Positions 31,308 through 42,083 of a stretch of DNA of 64,000 nucleotides are shown here, piece by piece; positions within the stretch are counted from its first letter, which is position 1; each line of letters begins with the position of its first letter. The DNA lies in assembly GCF_023168165.1 (NCBI RefSeq), contig NZ_BQYJ01000003.1:1-64000 (forward strand), in the 5' to 3' direction. Source of the DNA: Niallia sp. NCCP-28 (GTDB taxonomy: Bacteria; Bacillota; Bacilli; Bacillales; Cytobacillaceae). Under the pieces are notes generated by a model, which ran no database searches, was not told the origin of the DNA, and saw nothing but the letters and a program-made list of their open reading frames with translations. A program made the translations under genes and the position numbers.

Positions 31308-34224
31308 ATGAGTGATATAAGCAATCGAGTAGATAGATTTCAGCTGCTTCTCCAGCAATTGGGGTTAACAGATGATCAATATGTCAGCCATTTTCGCAAT
31401 GCAAAAATTGATAAACTTGTCATTGAAAAACGAGCGAAAAAATGGCATTTTCATTTTTTGTTTGATGAAATTATTCCATTTCAAATTTATCAGCTTTTTA
31501 CAACAAAATTAATGAATAGTTTTTCTCATATTGCGTCTATTACGTATTCTATAAATGTCCAGAACGCACTTGTTACAGATAGTTTAATTAAAGAGTACTG
31601 GTCGAGTGTAATTGAACAAATGCAAGGCATATCACCTCCTCTTGTTAAATTATTAAATGAACAAGTCCCAAAAATACAAGGGAATAAACTAACCATCCAT
31701 GTTCGCAATGAAATGGAAGGTCTTGCAATCAAAAGAAAATATGCGCAAATGATTACAGATTCTTACCAGTATTTTGGTTTTCCCCCCCTTGCGTTAGAAA
31801 CAGAGATAAAACAAGAAGAATCGAATGCTGAGTATGAACAATTTTTGCAGGCAAAAAGACTAGAAGATCAAGAGAGAGGGAAACAAGCTCTTCTTGATAT
31901 TCAGAAGATGGAAGCAGAAAAAGAAGCAAGTGATATGGGAGTTCCATCTGGTCCCCTTACAATTGGCTTAACGATTAAGGATGACAGCGACTACCGCCGC
32001 ATGGAAGAAATCGTTGATGAAGAACGACGAATCACAGTAGAAGGATACGTATTCTTTGCAGAGACGAAGGAGCTGCGGAGTGGAAGAACCCTTTTAACAT
32101 TTAAAATAACGGATTATACAAGCTCTATCTTAGTTAAAATGTTTTCTCGCGATAAAGAGGATGCCGCATTATTCCAATTAGTGAAAAAGGGGATGTGGCT
32201 TAGAGCTCGTGGAAGCATTCAAAATGACACATTTGTTCGCGATTTAGTGATGATCGGCAATGATTTAAATGAAATAAAGCCAATCGAAAGGCAAGATACA
32301 GCAAAAGCAGATGAAAAAAGAGTAGAGCTTCATCTTCACACACCAATGAGCCAAATGGATGCTGTTTCCTCTGTCGGTAACTTGGTCAGCCAGGCCAAAA
32401 AATGGGGCCATAAAGCGATTGCTATAACAGATCATGCAGTTGCTCAAAGTTTTCCTGAAGCATTTGGCGCCGGCAAAAAAAATGATATTAAAATTTTATA
32501 CGGCGTGGAAATGAATCTCGTCGATGATGGAGTGCCTATTGCTTACAATCCACACGATATTTTGCTTGATGATGCAACCTATGTGGTTTTTGACGTAGAA
32601 ACAACTGGTCTATCTGCCGTTTACAATACAATTATCGAACTTGCAGCCGTGAAAATTCATAATGGCGAAATTATTGACCGGTTTGAATCTTTTGCGAATC
32701 CTCATCATCGTCTTTCGGCAACCACCATTAATTTAACAGGCATTACAGACGAAATGGTTCAAGATGCCCCAGAGATAGATATTGTTTTGCGTAAATTTGC
32801 AGATTGGACAGGTGACAGCATTCTTGTTGCCCATAACGCGTCTTTTGATGTTGGTTTTATTAATGTAGGATATCAAAAGGCAGGTCTTAAAAAATCAACA
32901 AATCCAGTTATTGATACGCTGGAGTTTGGCCGGTTTTTATATCCAGAATTAAAAAACCATCGTTTAAATACATTAGCGAAAAAGTTTGATATTGAACTAA
33001 CCCAACATCACCGCGCCATTTATGATGCAGAAGCAACAGGATATCTTGTTCTTAAAATGCTGAAAGATGCAGCGGAAAAGGGCATTACAAATCATAATCA
33101 GCTTAATGACAATATGGGACAAGGGAATGCTTATCAAAGAGCCCGCCCATATCACTGCACGGTGCTTGCCCAAACCGAGATAGGATTAAAAAATCTGTTT
33201 AAATTAGTATCGATTGCCCATATAAACTATTTTTATAGAGTGCCGCGAATTCCTCGCTCTGTACTGCAAAAATATCGAGAAGGACTCCTGATTGGTTCTG
33301 CCTGTGATAAAGGGGAAGTTTTTGAGGCAATGATGCAAAAAGCTCCAGAAGAAGTAGAAGAGATTGCACCTTTTTATGACTATATAGAAGTAATGCCAAA
33401 AGAGGTGTATGCCCATTTAATAGAGATGGAGCTTGTTAATGATGAAAAAGCATTAGAAGAAATCATCACAAATATCGTGCATTTAGGCGATAAGCTGGAA
33501 ATTCCAGTAGCGGCAACTGGAAATGTTCATTATGTGAATCCTAATGATAAAATTTACCGGGAAATATTAGTAGGGTCACAAGGGGGAGCAAACCCGCTTA
33601 ATAGACATAAACTTCCTGATGTGCATTTTCGTACAACAAATGAAATGCTTGATTGCTTCCGTTTTTTAGGGGAAGAAAAGGCAAAAGAAATTGTTGTTGC
33701 AAATTCCAATAAAATTGCAGATATGATAGATGTCATTAAGCCGATTAAAGATGATCTATATACGCCGAAAATTGAAGGCTCTGATGAAGAAATGCGTGAA
33801 ATGAGCTACAGTATGGCCCGCAGAATTTATGGCGAGGAACTTCCTGAAATAGTGGAAGCGCGCCTAGAAAAAGAATTAAAAAGCATTATCGGCCATGGAT
33901 TTGCGGTTATTTATTTGATCTCTCATAAGCTTGTGAAAAAGTCGTTAGATGACGGTTATCTTGTAGGATCCCGGGGTTCGGTTGGTTCCTCTTTTGTTGC
34001 AACTATGACAGAAATAACGGAAGTAAATCCGCTTCCGCCACATTATGTTTGTACATCATGCAAACAATCAGAATTTTTTAATGATGGTTCGGTTGGTTCA
34101 GGTTTTGACTTGCCTGATAAAGATTGTCCAACTTGTGGCATACCATACAAAAAAGATGGCCACGATATTCCTTTTGAAACGTTCCTTGGATTTAAGGGCG
34201 ATAAAGTTCCCGATATTGATTTGA
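31308..34224 (+). CDS. polC: DNA polymerase III PolC, exon 1 (gene split by a group II intron)
   Basis: Replicative DNA polymerase of low-GC Gram-positives. Exon 1 encodes residues 1-972 plus the first base of codon 973. Visible in order: N-terminal domain; OB fold (about 225-330); PHP domain starting VELHLHT (about 340); an inserted DEDDh 3'-5' exonuclease starting FDVETTG (about 427) with HNASFDVGF; the rest of PHP; zinc-binding CTSC and CPTCG cysteines (about 915-945). It ends with the first two polymerase aspartates D969 and D971 in PDIDL. Read without splicing, the frame continues only SVSRC and stops at 34239-34241. The ATG follows AAAGGAGAGG. Joining to 34982 gives 1440 aa, close to the B. 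subtilis length. Confidence 0.93.
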
Positions 34225-34981
34225 GTGTGTCACGTTGCTAATTGAAAAGATTAGCCACTAGCTATAATGCTAGGAGAACTGCTATTTCGAAGTGTGGAAT
34301 GACGGAGTAACGCCCTGAAACACACTCACTGAAGCTGCGGCAGGCATAAGGAGTATTGCAAAAACAACTTTTGTCTGAAGCCCGCTAAAGTAGGCTGAAG
34401 GTCACCCTAACAGTACGGCTGAGGAAAGGGAGCTATAAAGCTTTTGTGATCGATAGGTCTGGTGTCTATAAAATCTATATGGTTAGAATCGGTACAATCA
34501 CTGGGACGAACCCTCGACTGACTTCTCGTGAATGTCACGTACTAGAAATGGTATGGGGTCAATATTGACTTCTAGGTGTGGATGAGTAAACGTTTGGTTA
34601 TGAAAATCCATAATGTGTTACAGGCACATTCAAGCCTAGCGGGATTTAGAGGGAACCTAAGTAGATAATAAACAGATAGGAATAGCGGAACGTGAGAAGC
34701 TTCCAACACATCAGAAGATTGCAATTTGCTAAAAGTGGTTCTATGGAAAAGCATTGGCTATAACATAGATTTACGGAAGTGGCAGTAATGCCGTAGTACC
34801 GCTTACAAGAATGCCTATGATGACTGAATAACCAATAAGTCTGAGGATAAAACATTCTTTCAGGGAAGGGCATTAGTCGTTAACAATTAACGATGGAACG
34901 CCGTGTGAGTGTGAAAGCCTCATGCACGGTGTGAGATGGGGGAAAAGCTGGAGATGAATTCAAATGCTTACCTATCATCAT
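34225..34981 (+). mobile_element. Group II intron without ORF, inserted in polC
   Basis: The 757-nt insert begins with the group II 5' consensus (GTGTG at 34225-34229) and ends in AT. Removing exactly 34225-34981 restores the conserved PolC active-site sequence DIDL-N-FSGEYQ across a split Asn codon (A plus AT). Domain V is recognisable at about 34898-34932: a lower stem CGCCGTG/CACGGTG, a 2-nt bulge (TG), an upper stem TGAG/CTCA and a GAAA loop. A domain VI-like hairpin follows, with candidate branch-point A at 34974, 8 nt from the 3' end. CAATAT (34560-34565) is exactly complementary to exon bases 34213-34218, a candidate EBS2/IBS2 pair; I found no convincing EBS1. No reverse transcriptase/maturase ORF is present on either strand, so splicing must rely on a protein from elsewhere or on the RNA alone. 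The subclass is not assigned. Confidence 0.9.
34898..34981 (+). ncRNA. Group II intron domains V and VI
   Basis: Catalytic core of the intron. Domain V is a 34-nt-type hairpin (34898-34932). The domain VI stem pairs GATGGG (34934-34939) with CCTATC (34971-34976), and AAGC with GCTT inside. The triad position in domain V reads CGC rather than AGC, a variant known in some bacterial group II introns. Confidence 0.8.
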
Positions 34982-36387
34982 ATTTTTCCGGTGAATATCA
35001 GCCTAAAGCCCATAATTATACGAAAGCATTGTTTGGGGAGGAGTATGTATATCGCGCAGGAACAATTGGCACAGTTGCGGATAAAACAGCTTATGGATAT
35101 GTGAAAGCATATCAAAATGATAATAATCTGCAAATAAGAGGAGCGGAAATTGACCGGCTAGCATCAGGCTGTACTGGGGTAAAAAGAACGACTGGGCAGC
35201 ATCCTGGCGGTATTATCGTTATACCAGATTATATGGATGTATATGATTTCACCCCTATTCAATTTCCGGCAGATGATAGAAACTCAGAGTGGAAAACAAC
35301 GCATTTTGACTTCCATTCTATTCATGATAATGTATTAAAGCTAGATATACTTGGACACGACGATCCAACAGTCATCAGAATGCTGCAAGATTTAAGCGGC
35401 ATTGATCCAAAAACAATTCCGACTGATGATCCGGAAGTAATGAAAATTTTCAGCGGAACAGAGTCTCTAGGGGTAACAGCAGAACAAATTAATTGCAAAA
35501 CAGGTACATTTGGAATTCCTGAATTCGGTACAAAATTTGTTCGGCAAATGCTGGAGGACACGAAGCCAACTACTTTTTCCGAGTTGGTGCAAATCTCTGG
35601 TCTTTCTCATGGTACAGACGTATGGCTCGGAAATGCACAAGAACTTATTCATAATAATATTTGTAATCTGAGTGAAGTTATCGGGTGCCGTGACGATATT
35701 ATGGTTTATCTGATCTATCAAGGACTAGACCCAAGCTTTGCCTTTAAAATTATGGAAAGTGTACGTAAAGGGAAAGGTCTGTCAGATGATATGGAAGAAG
35801 AAATGCGCAAAAATGAAGTGCCGGAATGGTATATAGATTCATGCAAAAAGATAAAATATATGTTCCCCAAGGCGCATGCAGCGGCATATGTATTGATGGC
35901 AGTTCGGATTGCTTATTTTAAAGTGCATCATCCGCTCCTTTATTATGCAGCATATTTTACTGTTCGTGCCGAGGATTTTGATGTAGATGCAATGGTAAAA
36001 GGCTCGCACAGCATTAAAGCAGTAATTGATGAAATCAGCGGCAAAGGGCTTGATGCCTCTACTAAAGAGAAAAACTTGTTAACTGTTATGGAACTGGCAT
36101 ATGAGATGGTAGAACGTGGATTCTCTTTTCAAAAGGTTGATTTATATAAATCAAGTGCAACAGAATTTATTATTGAAGGAAATGCACTGATACCTCCATT
36201 TAACAGTATACCGGGATTAGGTACAAATGCTGCATTAAACATCGTTCGTTCAAGGGAAGATGGAGAATTTTTATCCAAAGAAGATCTTCAGCAAAGGGGA
36301 AAAGTTTCGAAAACAATTATGGAATATCTAGATAACCATGGATGTTTAGCAGGCATGCCAGACCAAAACCAACTATCTTTATTCTGA
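34982..36387 (+). CDS. polC: DNA polymerase III PolC, exon 2
   Basis: Encodes the last two bases of codon 973 and residues 974-1440: the rest of the polymerase palm ([14 protein letters not shown]), fingers, and the C-terminal region ending QNQLSLF. The third catalytic aspartate is likely D1094 in [10 protein letters not shown]. The frame is intact and strongly conserved in character, arguing against decay. An in-frame ATG inside the intron at 34936 would give a 483-aa protein from unspliced RNA, with a poor ribosome site. Confidence 0.93.
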
Positions 36388-36782
36388 TTATAGTGGAAGC
36401 GGATGGAGGAGGGGCTTGAAAGTCTTATGAAACGTGAGCTCTATTTGCATAAAAGCCATGGTTATGGTATAGTTAGTTTGGAGATACTAAAGATAACTTT
36501 CGCAAAATGAGAGTGGGGAAACCCACTCTTTCCTATTGTGTACACATTTTTTTCCAAAAAAGAAAAAGTGATTGCTTGTTTATAGGTAAAACGCATGGAT
36601 GTGTCACTACATAAAAACCTTTATACCACTTGCATGTATTTATTGAAGGAAAGGTATAGTAAGAACATCATCGACCTTTAAAGATTGATGAAATGAAGAG
36701 CGTATTGTCTAAAAGTATAGTGGATTCCTGATTTTAGGAACTTTTTACAAAAGAACAGTTCCTTGTACAAGGAGGGAAAAAG
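36388..36782 (+). other. polC-rimP gap
   Basis: No gene is seen in 395 nt. AGAGTGGG (36510-36517) pairs with CCCACTCT (36522-36529) followed by TTTCCTATT, a modest terminator for polC. TTGCAT (36630-36635) and TATAGT (36655-36660), 19 nt apart, are a weak promoter candidate. Near rimP lie two inverted repeats: AGGAACT (36736-36742)/AGTTCCT (36757-36763), and the palindrome CCTTGTACAAGG (36761-36772), which overlaps the ribosome site. Confidence 0.5.
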
Positions 36783-37253
36783 TTGAGCAAAGTAACAGAA
36801 TTAGTAGAAGAAATGGTGACACCCATTTTGGAAGAACTTCATTTAGAATTAGTGGACGTTGAGTATGTAAAAGAAGGTCCGAACTGGTTTTTGCGTGTTT
36901 CTATTGATAAAGAAAACGGAGTAGATATAGATGAATGTGCAGCGGTTAGCGAAAAGCTAAGCGAAAAACTAGATGAAGTCGATCCAATTACGGAAAATTA
37001 TTTTCTAGAAGTATCATCACCGGGTGCTGAAAGGCCTTTAAAAAAGGATAAGGACTTTGAAAGAGCCATTGGAAAAAATGTGTTTGTTAAAACCTATGAA
37101 CCGATTGACAATGAAAAGGCATTTGAAGGCACTTTAATAAGTTTTGATGGAATAAGCTTATCAATAGAAATAAAAATTAAAACTAGAAAAAAAACAATAG
37201 TCATTCCATACGAAAAAGTGGCTAAAGCTCGTCTTGCAGTAACATTTTCGTAA
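36783..37253 (+). CDS. rimP: Ribosome maturation factor RimP
   Basis: Assists 30S subunit assembly; 156 aa (YlxS). Family motifs: [22 protein letters not shown] and the conserved [12 protein letters not shown], read as [10 protein letters not shown] near residue 79. The start is a TTG at 36783 with AAGGAGGG upstream. It heads the nusA-infB operon in this order as in B. subtilis. Confidence 0.95.
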   Translation: MSKVTELVEEMVTPILEELHLELVDVEYVKEGPNWFLRVSIDKENGVDIDECAAVSEKLSEKLDEVDPITENYFLEVSSPGAERPLKKDKDFERAIGKNVFVKTYEPIDNEKAFEGTLISFDGISLSIEIKIKTRKKTIVIPYEKVAKARLAVTFS

Positions 37254-37301
37254 ACTAAAGCAGCCTTATTTTTAGGAGATTAAAAGGGGGATACAATCTT
37301 T

Positions 37302-38432
37302 ATGAGCAGTGAATTAGTAGATGCTCTTGTATTGCTTGAAAAAGAAAAAGGGATATCACGCGATGTAATCATGGATGCTATCGAAGCAGCCCTTATCTCG
37401 GCATATCGCCGCAACTTTAACCAAGCACAAAATGTTCGAATCGATTTAAATTTAGGATCTGGCACTATGCGTGTTTATGCTCGCAAGGAAGTGGTAGATG
37501 AGGTGTTTGATCCACGCCTTGAAATATCTCTTGAGGACGCACAAAAAATCAATCCAAACTACGAAGTGGAAGATGTTGTAGAATTGGAAGTGACGCCAAA
37601 AGATTTTGGCCGCATAGCTGCACAAACAGCAAAACAAGTAGTGACTCAGCGTGTTCGTGAAGCAGAAAGAGGCATTATCTATTCTGAATTTATCGATCGT
37701 GAAGAAGATATTATGACGGGAATTGTTCAACGCCAAGACAGCAAGTTTATTTATGTCAGCTTAGGGAAAATCGAGGCGATTCTACCTGCTAATGAACAAA
37801 TGCCAAATGAATTCTATAAACCTCATGATCGCATAAAAGTGTTTATCACAAAAGTAGAAAAAACAACAAAGGGGCCACAAATTTATGTTTCCAGAACACA
37901 TCCCGGCCTCTTAAAAAGATTATTTGAAATGGAAGTGCCGGAAATATTCGATGGCACAGTAGAAATAAAATCCGTGGCACGTGAAGCTGGCGACAGATCC
38001 AAAATCTCTGTTCATTCCGATAACGAAGAAGTAGATCCAGTAGGATCATGTGTAGGACCAAAAGGGACACGCGTGCAAACAATCGTCAATGAATTAAAAG
38101 GCGAAAAAATTGATATTGTGAAATGGTCTGAAGATCCAACTATATTTGTTGCCAATGCTCTAAGCCCTTCTAAAGTATTGGAAGTAATTGTGAATGAAGA
38201 AGAAAAAGCAACAACTGTTATCGTTCCTGATTATCAATTGTCTTTGGCAATTGGGAAAAGAGGGCAAAATGCTCGTTTAGCAGCAAAACTTACTGGCTGG
38301 AAAATTGATATCAAGTCAGAAACTGAAGCAAGAGAAGCAGGAATTTATCCAACAGAATCTTCTTTAATAACTTTTGATGATGCAGAAGATGAGCAGGATG
38401 AATTCCATTTAACTACAGAAGATTTGGATTAA
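37302..38432 (+). CDS. nusA: Transcription termination/antitermination factor NusA
   Basis: RNA polymerase-bound elongation factor of 376 aa. The N-terminal domain ([20 protein letters not shown]), an S1 domain (about 130-200) and two KH domains ([40 protein letters not shown]) are visible. There is no C-terminal acidic repeat extension, as usual for Bacillus. AAAGGGGG precedes the ATG. Confidence 0.97.
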   Translation: MSSELVDALVLLEKEKGISRDVIMDAIEAALISAYRRNFNQAQNVRIDLNLGSGTMRVYARKEVVDEVFDPRLEISLEDAQKINPNYEVEDVVELEVTPKDFGRIAAQTAKQVVTQRVREAERGIIYSEFIDREEDIMTGIVQRQDSKFIYVSLGKIEAILPANEQMPNEFYKPHDRIKVFITKVEKTTKGPQIYVSRTHPGLLKRLFEMEVPEIFDGTVEIKSVAREAGDRSKISVHSDNEEVDPVGSCVGPKGTRVQTIVNELKGEKIDIVKWSEDPTIFVANALSPSKVLEVIVNEEEKATTVIVPDYQLSLAIGKRGQNARLAAKLTGWKIDIKSETEAREAGIYPTESSLITFDDAEDEQDEFHLTTEDLD

Positions 38433-38447
38433 TTGAGGTGAATGTGT

Positions 38448-38732
38448 GTGAACAAACCGAAAAAAGTTCCAATGCGTAAATGTGTTGCTACCGGTGAGAT
38501 GAGGCCGAAAAAAGAACTAGTTCGCATCGTTCGCTCGAAAGAAGGAGAAGTAACTGTTGATTTAACAGGAAAGAAATCCGGACGTGGGGCATATCTTTCT
38601 AAGGATAAAGAAGCAGTGCTTTTAGCCAAGAAAAAAAATATTCTTTCCAGCCAGCTTGGAGTGGCTATTGAAGATTCAATTTATGAAGAGCTCATGGAAA
38701 TAATAGAGAAGGAGCAAAGACAATCCAAATGA
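38448..38732 (+). CDS. rnpM: YlxR (RnpM), RNase P modulator
   Basis: Small RNA-binding protein of the YlxR family (94 aa); in B. subtilis it is reported to bind RNase P RNA. The conserved N-terminal motif [19 protein letters not shown] and GRGAYLSKD are present. I chose the GTG at 38448, 7 nt after GAGGTG; the ATG at 38442 directly abuts that site. It overlaps ylxQ by 4 nt. Confidence 0.92.
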   Translation: MNKPKKVPMRKCVATGEMRPKKELVRIVRSKEGEVTVDLTGKKSGRGAYLSKDKEAVLLAKKKNILSSQLGVAIEDSIYEELMEIIEKEQRQSK

Positions 38733-39031
38733 ATCAAAAACAATGGATGTCATTACTTGGCTTAGCAAATCGAGCACGGAAGATTACCTCAGGTGAGGAA
38801 CTAGCCGTTAAGGAAATTAGAAGCGGAACTGCAAAGCTTATTTTATTATCAGAAGATGCGTCGGAAAATACGACAAAAAAAATTACCGATAAATGCAAGT
38901 CATATGCTGTGCCAGTACGTTTGGTGCCAAATCGAGAAATATTGGGACAGTCTATCGGTAAAGAAGCGAGAGTAGTTGTCGCTGTTTTGGATAATGGATT
39001 TGCAAAAAAACTTTTAACGCTGCTCGATTAA
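38729..39031 (+). CDS. ylxQ: YlxQ, L7Ae-family RNA-binding protein
   Basis: A 100-aa L7Ae/L30e-fold protein that binds K-turn RNA. Typical segments: [37 protein letters not shown] and a C-terminal [13 protein letters not shown]. It overlaps ylxR and lies directly upstream of infB. Confidence 0.92.
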   Translation: MNQKQWMSLLGLANRARKITSGEELAVKEIRSGTAKLILLSEDASENTTKKITDKCKSYAVPVRLVPNREILGQSIGKEARVVVAVLDNGFAKKLLTLLD

Positions 39032-39050
39032 TTCTAGCGGGGGTGAAATG

Positions 39051-41219
39051 ATGAGTAAAATGCGAGTTTATGAATACGCTAAAAAATTCAATATTTCCAG
39101 CAAAGATGTTATTACGCAATTAAAAGATATGAATGTCGAAGTATCCAACCATATGACAACACTGGAAGAAGATGCAGTCAAACAGCTGGATAAGGTATAT
39201 AATAAGAGCGCTGGAAACAGCCAAAATAAACCATCGCAAATAAATCCTGCGAAAAATATAGCAGACAGCTACGAGGAGGAGACAGATGCAATGGTCGAAA
39301 AGGGGAAAGTAAATCAATCTGTGAAGAATACGAAAGATAATAAACCAACCTTTAATAATAAATCAAAAACTAATAACCGTCCTAATAATAAAAATAATAA
39401 CCGCAAAGGCAAACAGCAAAATCAAGCGCCTGTAATGCCGCCTGCTCCTAAAAAGGAAAAGGAATTACCAACAAAAATTACATTTAGCGAATCTTTAACA
39501 GTTGGGGAACTAGCAAAAAAATTACATCGTGAACCATCTGAAATTATTAAAAAGTTATTTATGCTTGGTGTAATGGCTACTATCAATCAAGATTTGGATA
39601 AAGATTCCATTGAACTGATTGCAAGCGACTACGGAGTAGAAGTAGAAGAAGAAATCAAAATCGATGCAACAGACTTAGAAGTATACTTTGCCGATGATGA
39701 AGACGCAGAATTAGTAGAGCGTCCATCTGTTGTTACAATTATGGGACACGTAGACCATGGGAAAACAACATTGCTTGACAGCATCCGCAATACAAAAGTA
39801 ACTGCTGGAGAAGCAGGAGGCATCACACAGCATATTGGTGCATATCAAATAGAAGAAAATGGCAAAAAGATCACTTTCTTAGATACTCCTGGGCATGCTG
39901 CCTTTACAACAATGCGTGCACGTGGCGCAAAAATTACAGACATCACTATTCTAGTAGTAGCAGCAGATGACGGTGTAATGCCGCAAACAATTGAAGCTAT
40001 TAACCATGCTAAAGCGGCAGAAGTGCCGATTATTGTAGCGGTAAACAAAATGGATAAACCAACAGCAAATCCTGATCGTGTTATGCAAGAATTAACAGAA
40101 CATGCATTAGTACCAGAAGCATGGGGTGGGGATACTATTTTTGTTCCTCTGTCTGCTCTTACAGGTGAAGGAATTGATACATTACTGGAAATGATCTTGC
40201 TTGTAGGAGAAGTGGAAGAATACAAAGCAAATCCTAAACGCAATGCAGTTGGAACGGTTATTGAAGCAGAACTTGATAAAGGAAAAGGTTCTGTTGCAAC
40301 CCTGTTAGTTCAAAATGGAACATTAAATATTGGAGATCCAATCGTAGTAGGTAGCACATTTGGCCGTGTTCGGGCCATGGTAAATGATTTAGGCCGTCGT
40401 GTGAAAAGTGTTGGACCATCTACACCTGTTGAAATTACAGGATTAAACGAAGTGCCTCAAGCTGGTGACCGTTTTGTTGTCTTCAAAGATGAAAAAACAG
40501 CAAGACAAGTAGGGGAAGCGCGTTCTACGCAAGCCATTCAAGCACAAAGATCTGAAAAAACACGCATTAGCTTAGATAATTTATTTGAGCATATGAAACA
40601 AGGAGAAATGAAAGATCTTAATATCGTCTTAAAAGCGGATGTTCAAGGTTCTGCAGAAGCATTGGCAGCAGCACTTTACAAAATTGAAGTAGAAGGCGTT
40701 AACGTTAAGATTATTCATACAGCAGTTGGTGCAATTAATGAATCAGATATTACGCTTGCAGCAGCGTCAAATGCGATTGTTATCGGATTTAACGTTCGTC
40801 CAGATGTAAATGCAAAAAGAGCAGCAGATGCTGAAGAAGTAGATGTACGTCTGCACCGCATTATCTATAAGGTGATTGAAGAAATTGAAGCAGCGATGAA
40901 AGGAATGCTAGATCCAGAATTCCAAGAAAAAATCATCGGCCAGGCAGAAATCCGTCAAACATTTAAAGTATCAAAAATTGGAACAATCGCTGGTTCTTAT
41001 GTAACAGACGGAAAAATTACAAGAGATAGCGGAATTCGTTTAATTCGTGATGGTGTTGTTATTTTTGAAGGCGAAATTGACGCATTAAAACGTTTTAAAG
41101 ACGATGCAAAAGAAGTAAGCCAAGGCTACGAGTGTGGTGTAACTATTAAGAACTTCAATGATGTTAAAGAAGGCGACATTATCGAAGCGTATATTATGGA
41201 AGAAATTGAACGCAAATGA
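39051..41219 (+). CDS. infB: Translation initiation factor IF-2
   Basis: GTPase that brings initiator tRNA to the ribosome. The N-terminal domain starts [19 protein letters not shown], then comes an Asn/Lys-rich linker (about 85-130). The G domain has [17 protein letters not shown] and NKMD, followed by domains II-IV. Length 722 aa. Two ATGs (39048, 39051) follow GCGGGGGTGA; the second is preferred. The stop overlaps ylxP. Confidence 0.97.
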   Translation: MSKMRVYEYAKKFNISSKDVITQLKDMNVEVSNHMTTLEEDAVKQLDKVYNKSAGNSQNKPSQINPAKNIADSYEEETDAMVEKGKVNQSVKNTKDNKPTFNNKSKTNNRPNNKNNNRKGKQQNQAPVMPPAPKKEKELPTKITFSESLTVGELAKKLHREPSEIIKKLFMLGVMATINQDLDKDSIELIASDYGVEVEEEIKIDATDLEVYFADDEDAELVERPSVVTIMGHVDHGKTTLLDSIRNTKVTAGEAGGITQHIGAYQIEENGKKITFLDTPGHAAFTTMRARGAKITDITILVVAADDGVMPQTIEAINHAKAAEVPIIVAVNKMDKPTANPDRVMQELTEHALVPEAWGGDTIFVPLSALTGEGIDTLLEMILLVGEVEEYKANPKRNAVGTVIEAELDKGKGSVATLLVQNGTLNIGDPIVVGSTFGRVRAMVNDLGRRVKSVGPSTPVEITGLNEVPQAGDRFVVFKDEKTARQVGEARSTQAIQAQRSEKTRISLDNLFEHMKQGEMKDLNIVLKADVQGSAEALAAALYKIEVEGVNVKIIHTAVGAINESDITLAAASNAIVIGFNVRPDVNAKRAADAEEVDVRLHRIIYKVIEEIEAAMKGMLDPEFQEKIIGQAEIRQTFKVSKIGTIAGSYVTDGKITRDSGIRLIRDGVVIFEGEIDALKRFKDDAKEVSQGYECGVTIKNFNDVKEGDIIEAYIMEEIERK

Positions 41220-41497
41220 TTATAGGTCTTTTAACTGTTGAAGCAATCATTTATGATGCTCATTCGTTAAAAGAAAAGCGGGCTGTACTTCAGCGAATTA
41301 CAACCCGCTTAAAACAAAAATATAATATTTCTGTATCGGAAGTAGACTTTCAAGACACTTGGCAGCATACAAAGATAGCTATTGCAGCTGTCGCTTCTAG
41401 CAAAATGCCTCTGGAAAAAGAGTTTGATTATGTTTTGAAATTTATTGACTCATTTCCAGAAATGGAGAGAACACTAACAGATATAGAATGGCTTTAA
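41216..41497 (+). CDS. ylxP: YlxP, DUF503 protein
   Basis: A 93-aa DUF503 protein of uncertain role, nearly always between infB and rbfA in Bacilli. Visible motifs: [20 protein letters not shown] and [20 protein letters not shown]. The ATG overlaps the infB stop by 4 nt. The context suggests a ribosome-related function; that is inference. Confidence 0.93.
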   Translation: MIIGLLTVEAIIYDAHSLKEKRAVLQRITTRLKQKYNISVSEVDFQDTWQHTKIAIAAVASSKMPLEKEFDYVLKFIDSFPEMERTLTDIEWL

Positions 41498-41515
41498 TAA
41501 AAGAGGTGGAATACG

Positions 41516-41875
41516 ATGAGCCTTAGACCAAATCGTGTTGGAGAACAGATGAAAAAAGAACTTGGCGAGATTATTAGTCGCAAGATTAAAGATCCTCGCA
41601 TTGGTTTTGTTACTGTAACGGATGTAAATGTTACAGGCGATCTCCAACAAGCAACGGTTTATATCTCCGTTTTAGGAGATCAAGAACAGCGTGAAAATAC
41701 GCTAAAGGGATTAGCAAAAGCAAAAGGATTCATTCGTTCTGAAATTGGACAAAGAATTCGTTTACGCAAAACTCCTGAAATTACGTTTGAATTTGATGAA
41801 TCTATTGATTACGGAAATCGCATTGATACATTGCTTCATCAAATTGCAAAAGAAGAACAATCAGAAGAGAAGTAA
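41516..41875 (+). CDS. rbfA: Ribosome-binding factor A
   Basis: 16S rRNA maturation factor with a KH-like fold, 119 aa. It contains [31 protein letters not shown] (residues about 5-35, in two parts) and the C-terminal [29 protein letters not shown] precedes the ATG. Confidence 0.96.
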   Translation: MSLRPNRVGEQMKKELGEIISRKIKDPRIGFVTVTDVNVTGDLQQATVYISVLGDQEQRENTLKGLAKAKGFIRSEIGQRIRLRKTPEITFEFDESIDYGNRIDTLLHQIAKEEQSEEK

Positions 41876-41902
41876 ACAAATTTTGTTTACATTAGTATTA
41901 GG

Positions 41903-42004
41903 GGTGGCTTTTTATTATGTCAAATTCCCTATGCAATAAGAAAGAAGCATCCTTTCTTTCACTATTGCATAGAGAAGAATGAGATAAAAAAGCCGCCTTT
42001 TTTT
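41903..42004 (+). terminator. Nested hairpin terminator after rbfA
   Basis: GGTGGCTTTTT (from 41903) pairs with AAAAAGCCGCC (ending 41997), followed by seven T. A second hairpin sits in the loop, CTATGCAATA (41930-41939) pairing with TATTGCATAG, with GAAAG/CTTTC above it. Confidence 0.7.
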
Positions 42005-42083
42005 ATATCGCAAGTATGGATGCTGTTTTTAAAGAAATCTAAAAAATAAATAACTGCAATAAATTGGAAAAGGAGTTCTTAAA

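Noticed and set aside
31308-36387. polC as a frameshifted pseudogene or two separate genes
   Set aside because: The interruption is a 757-nt insert with group II intron ends and domain V/VI, and its exact removal restores the reading frame and a full-length protein; both halves are free of other lesions.
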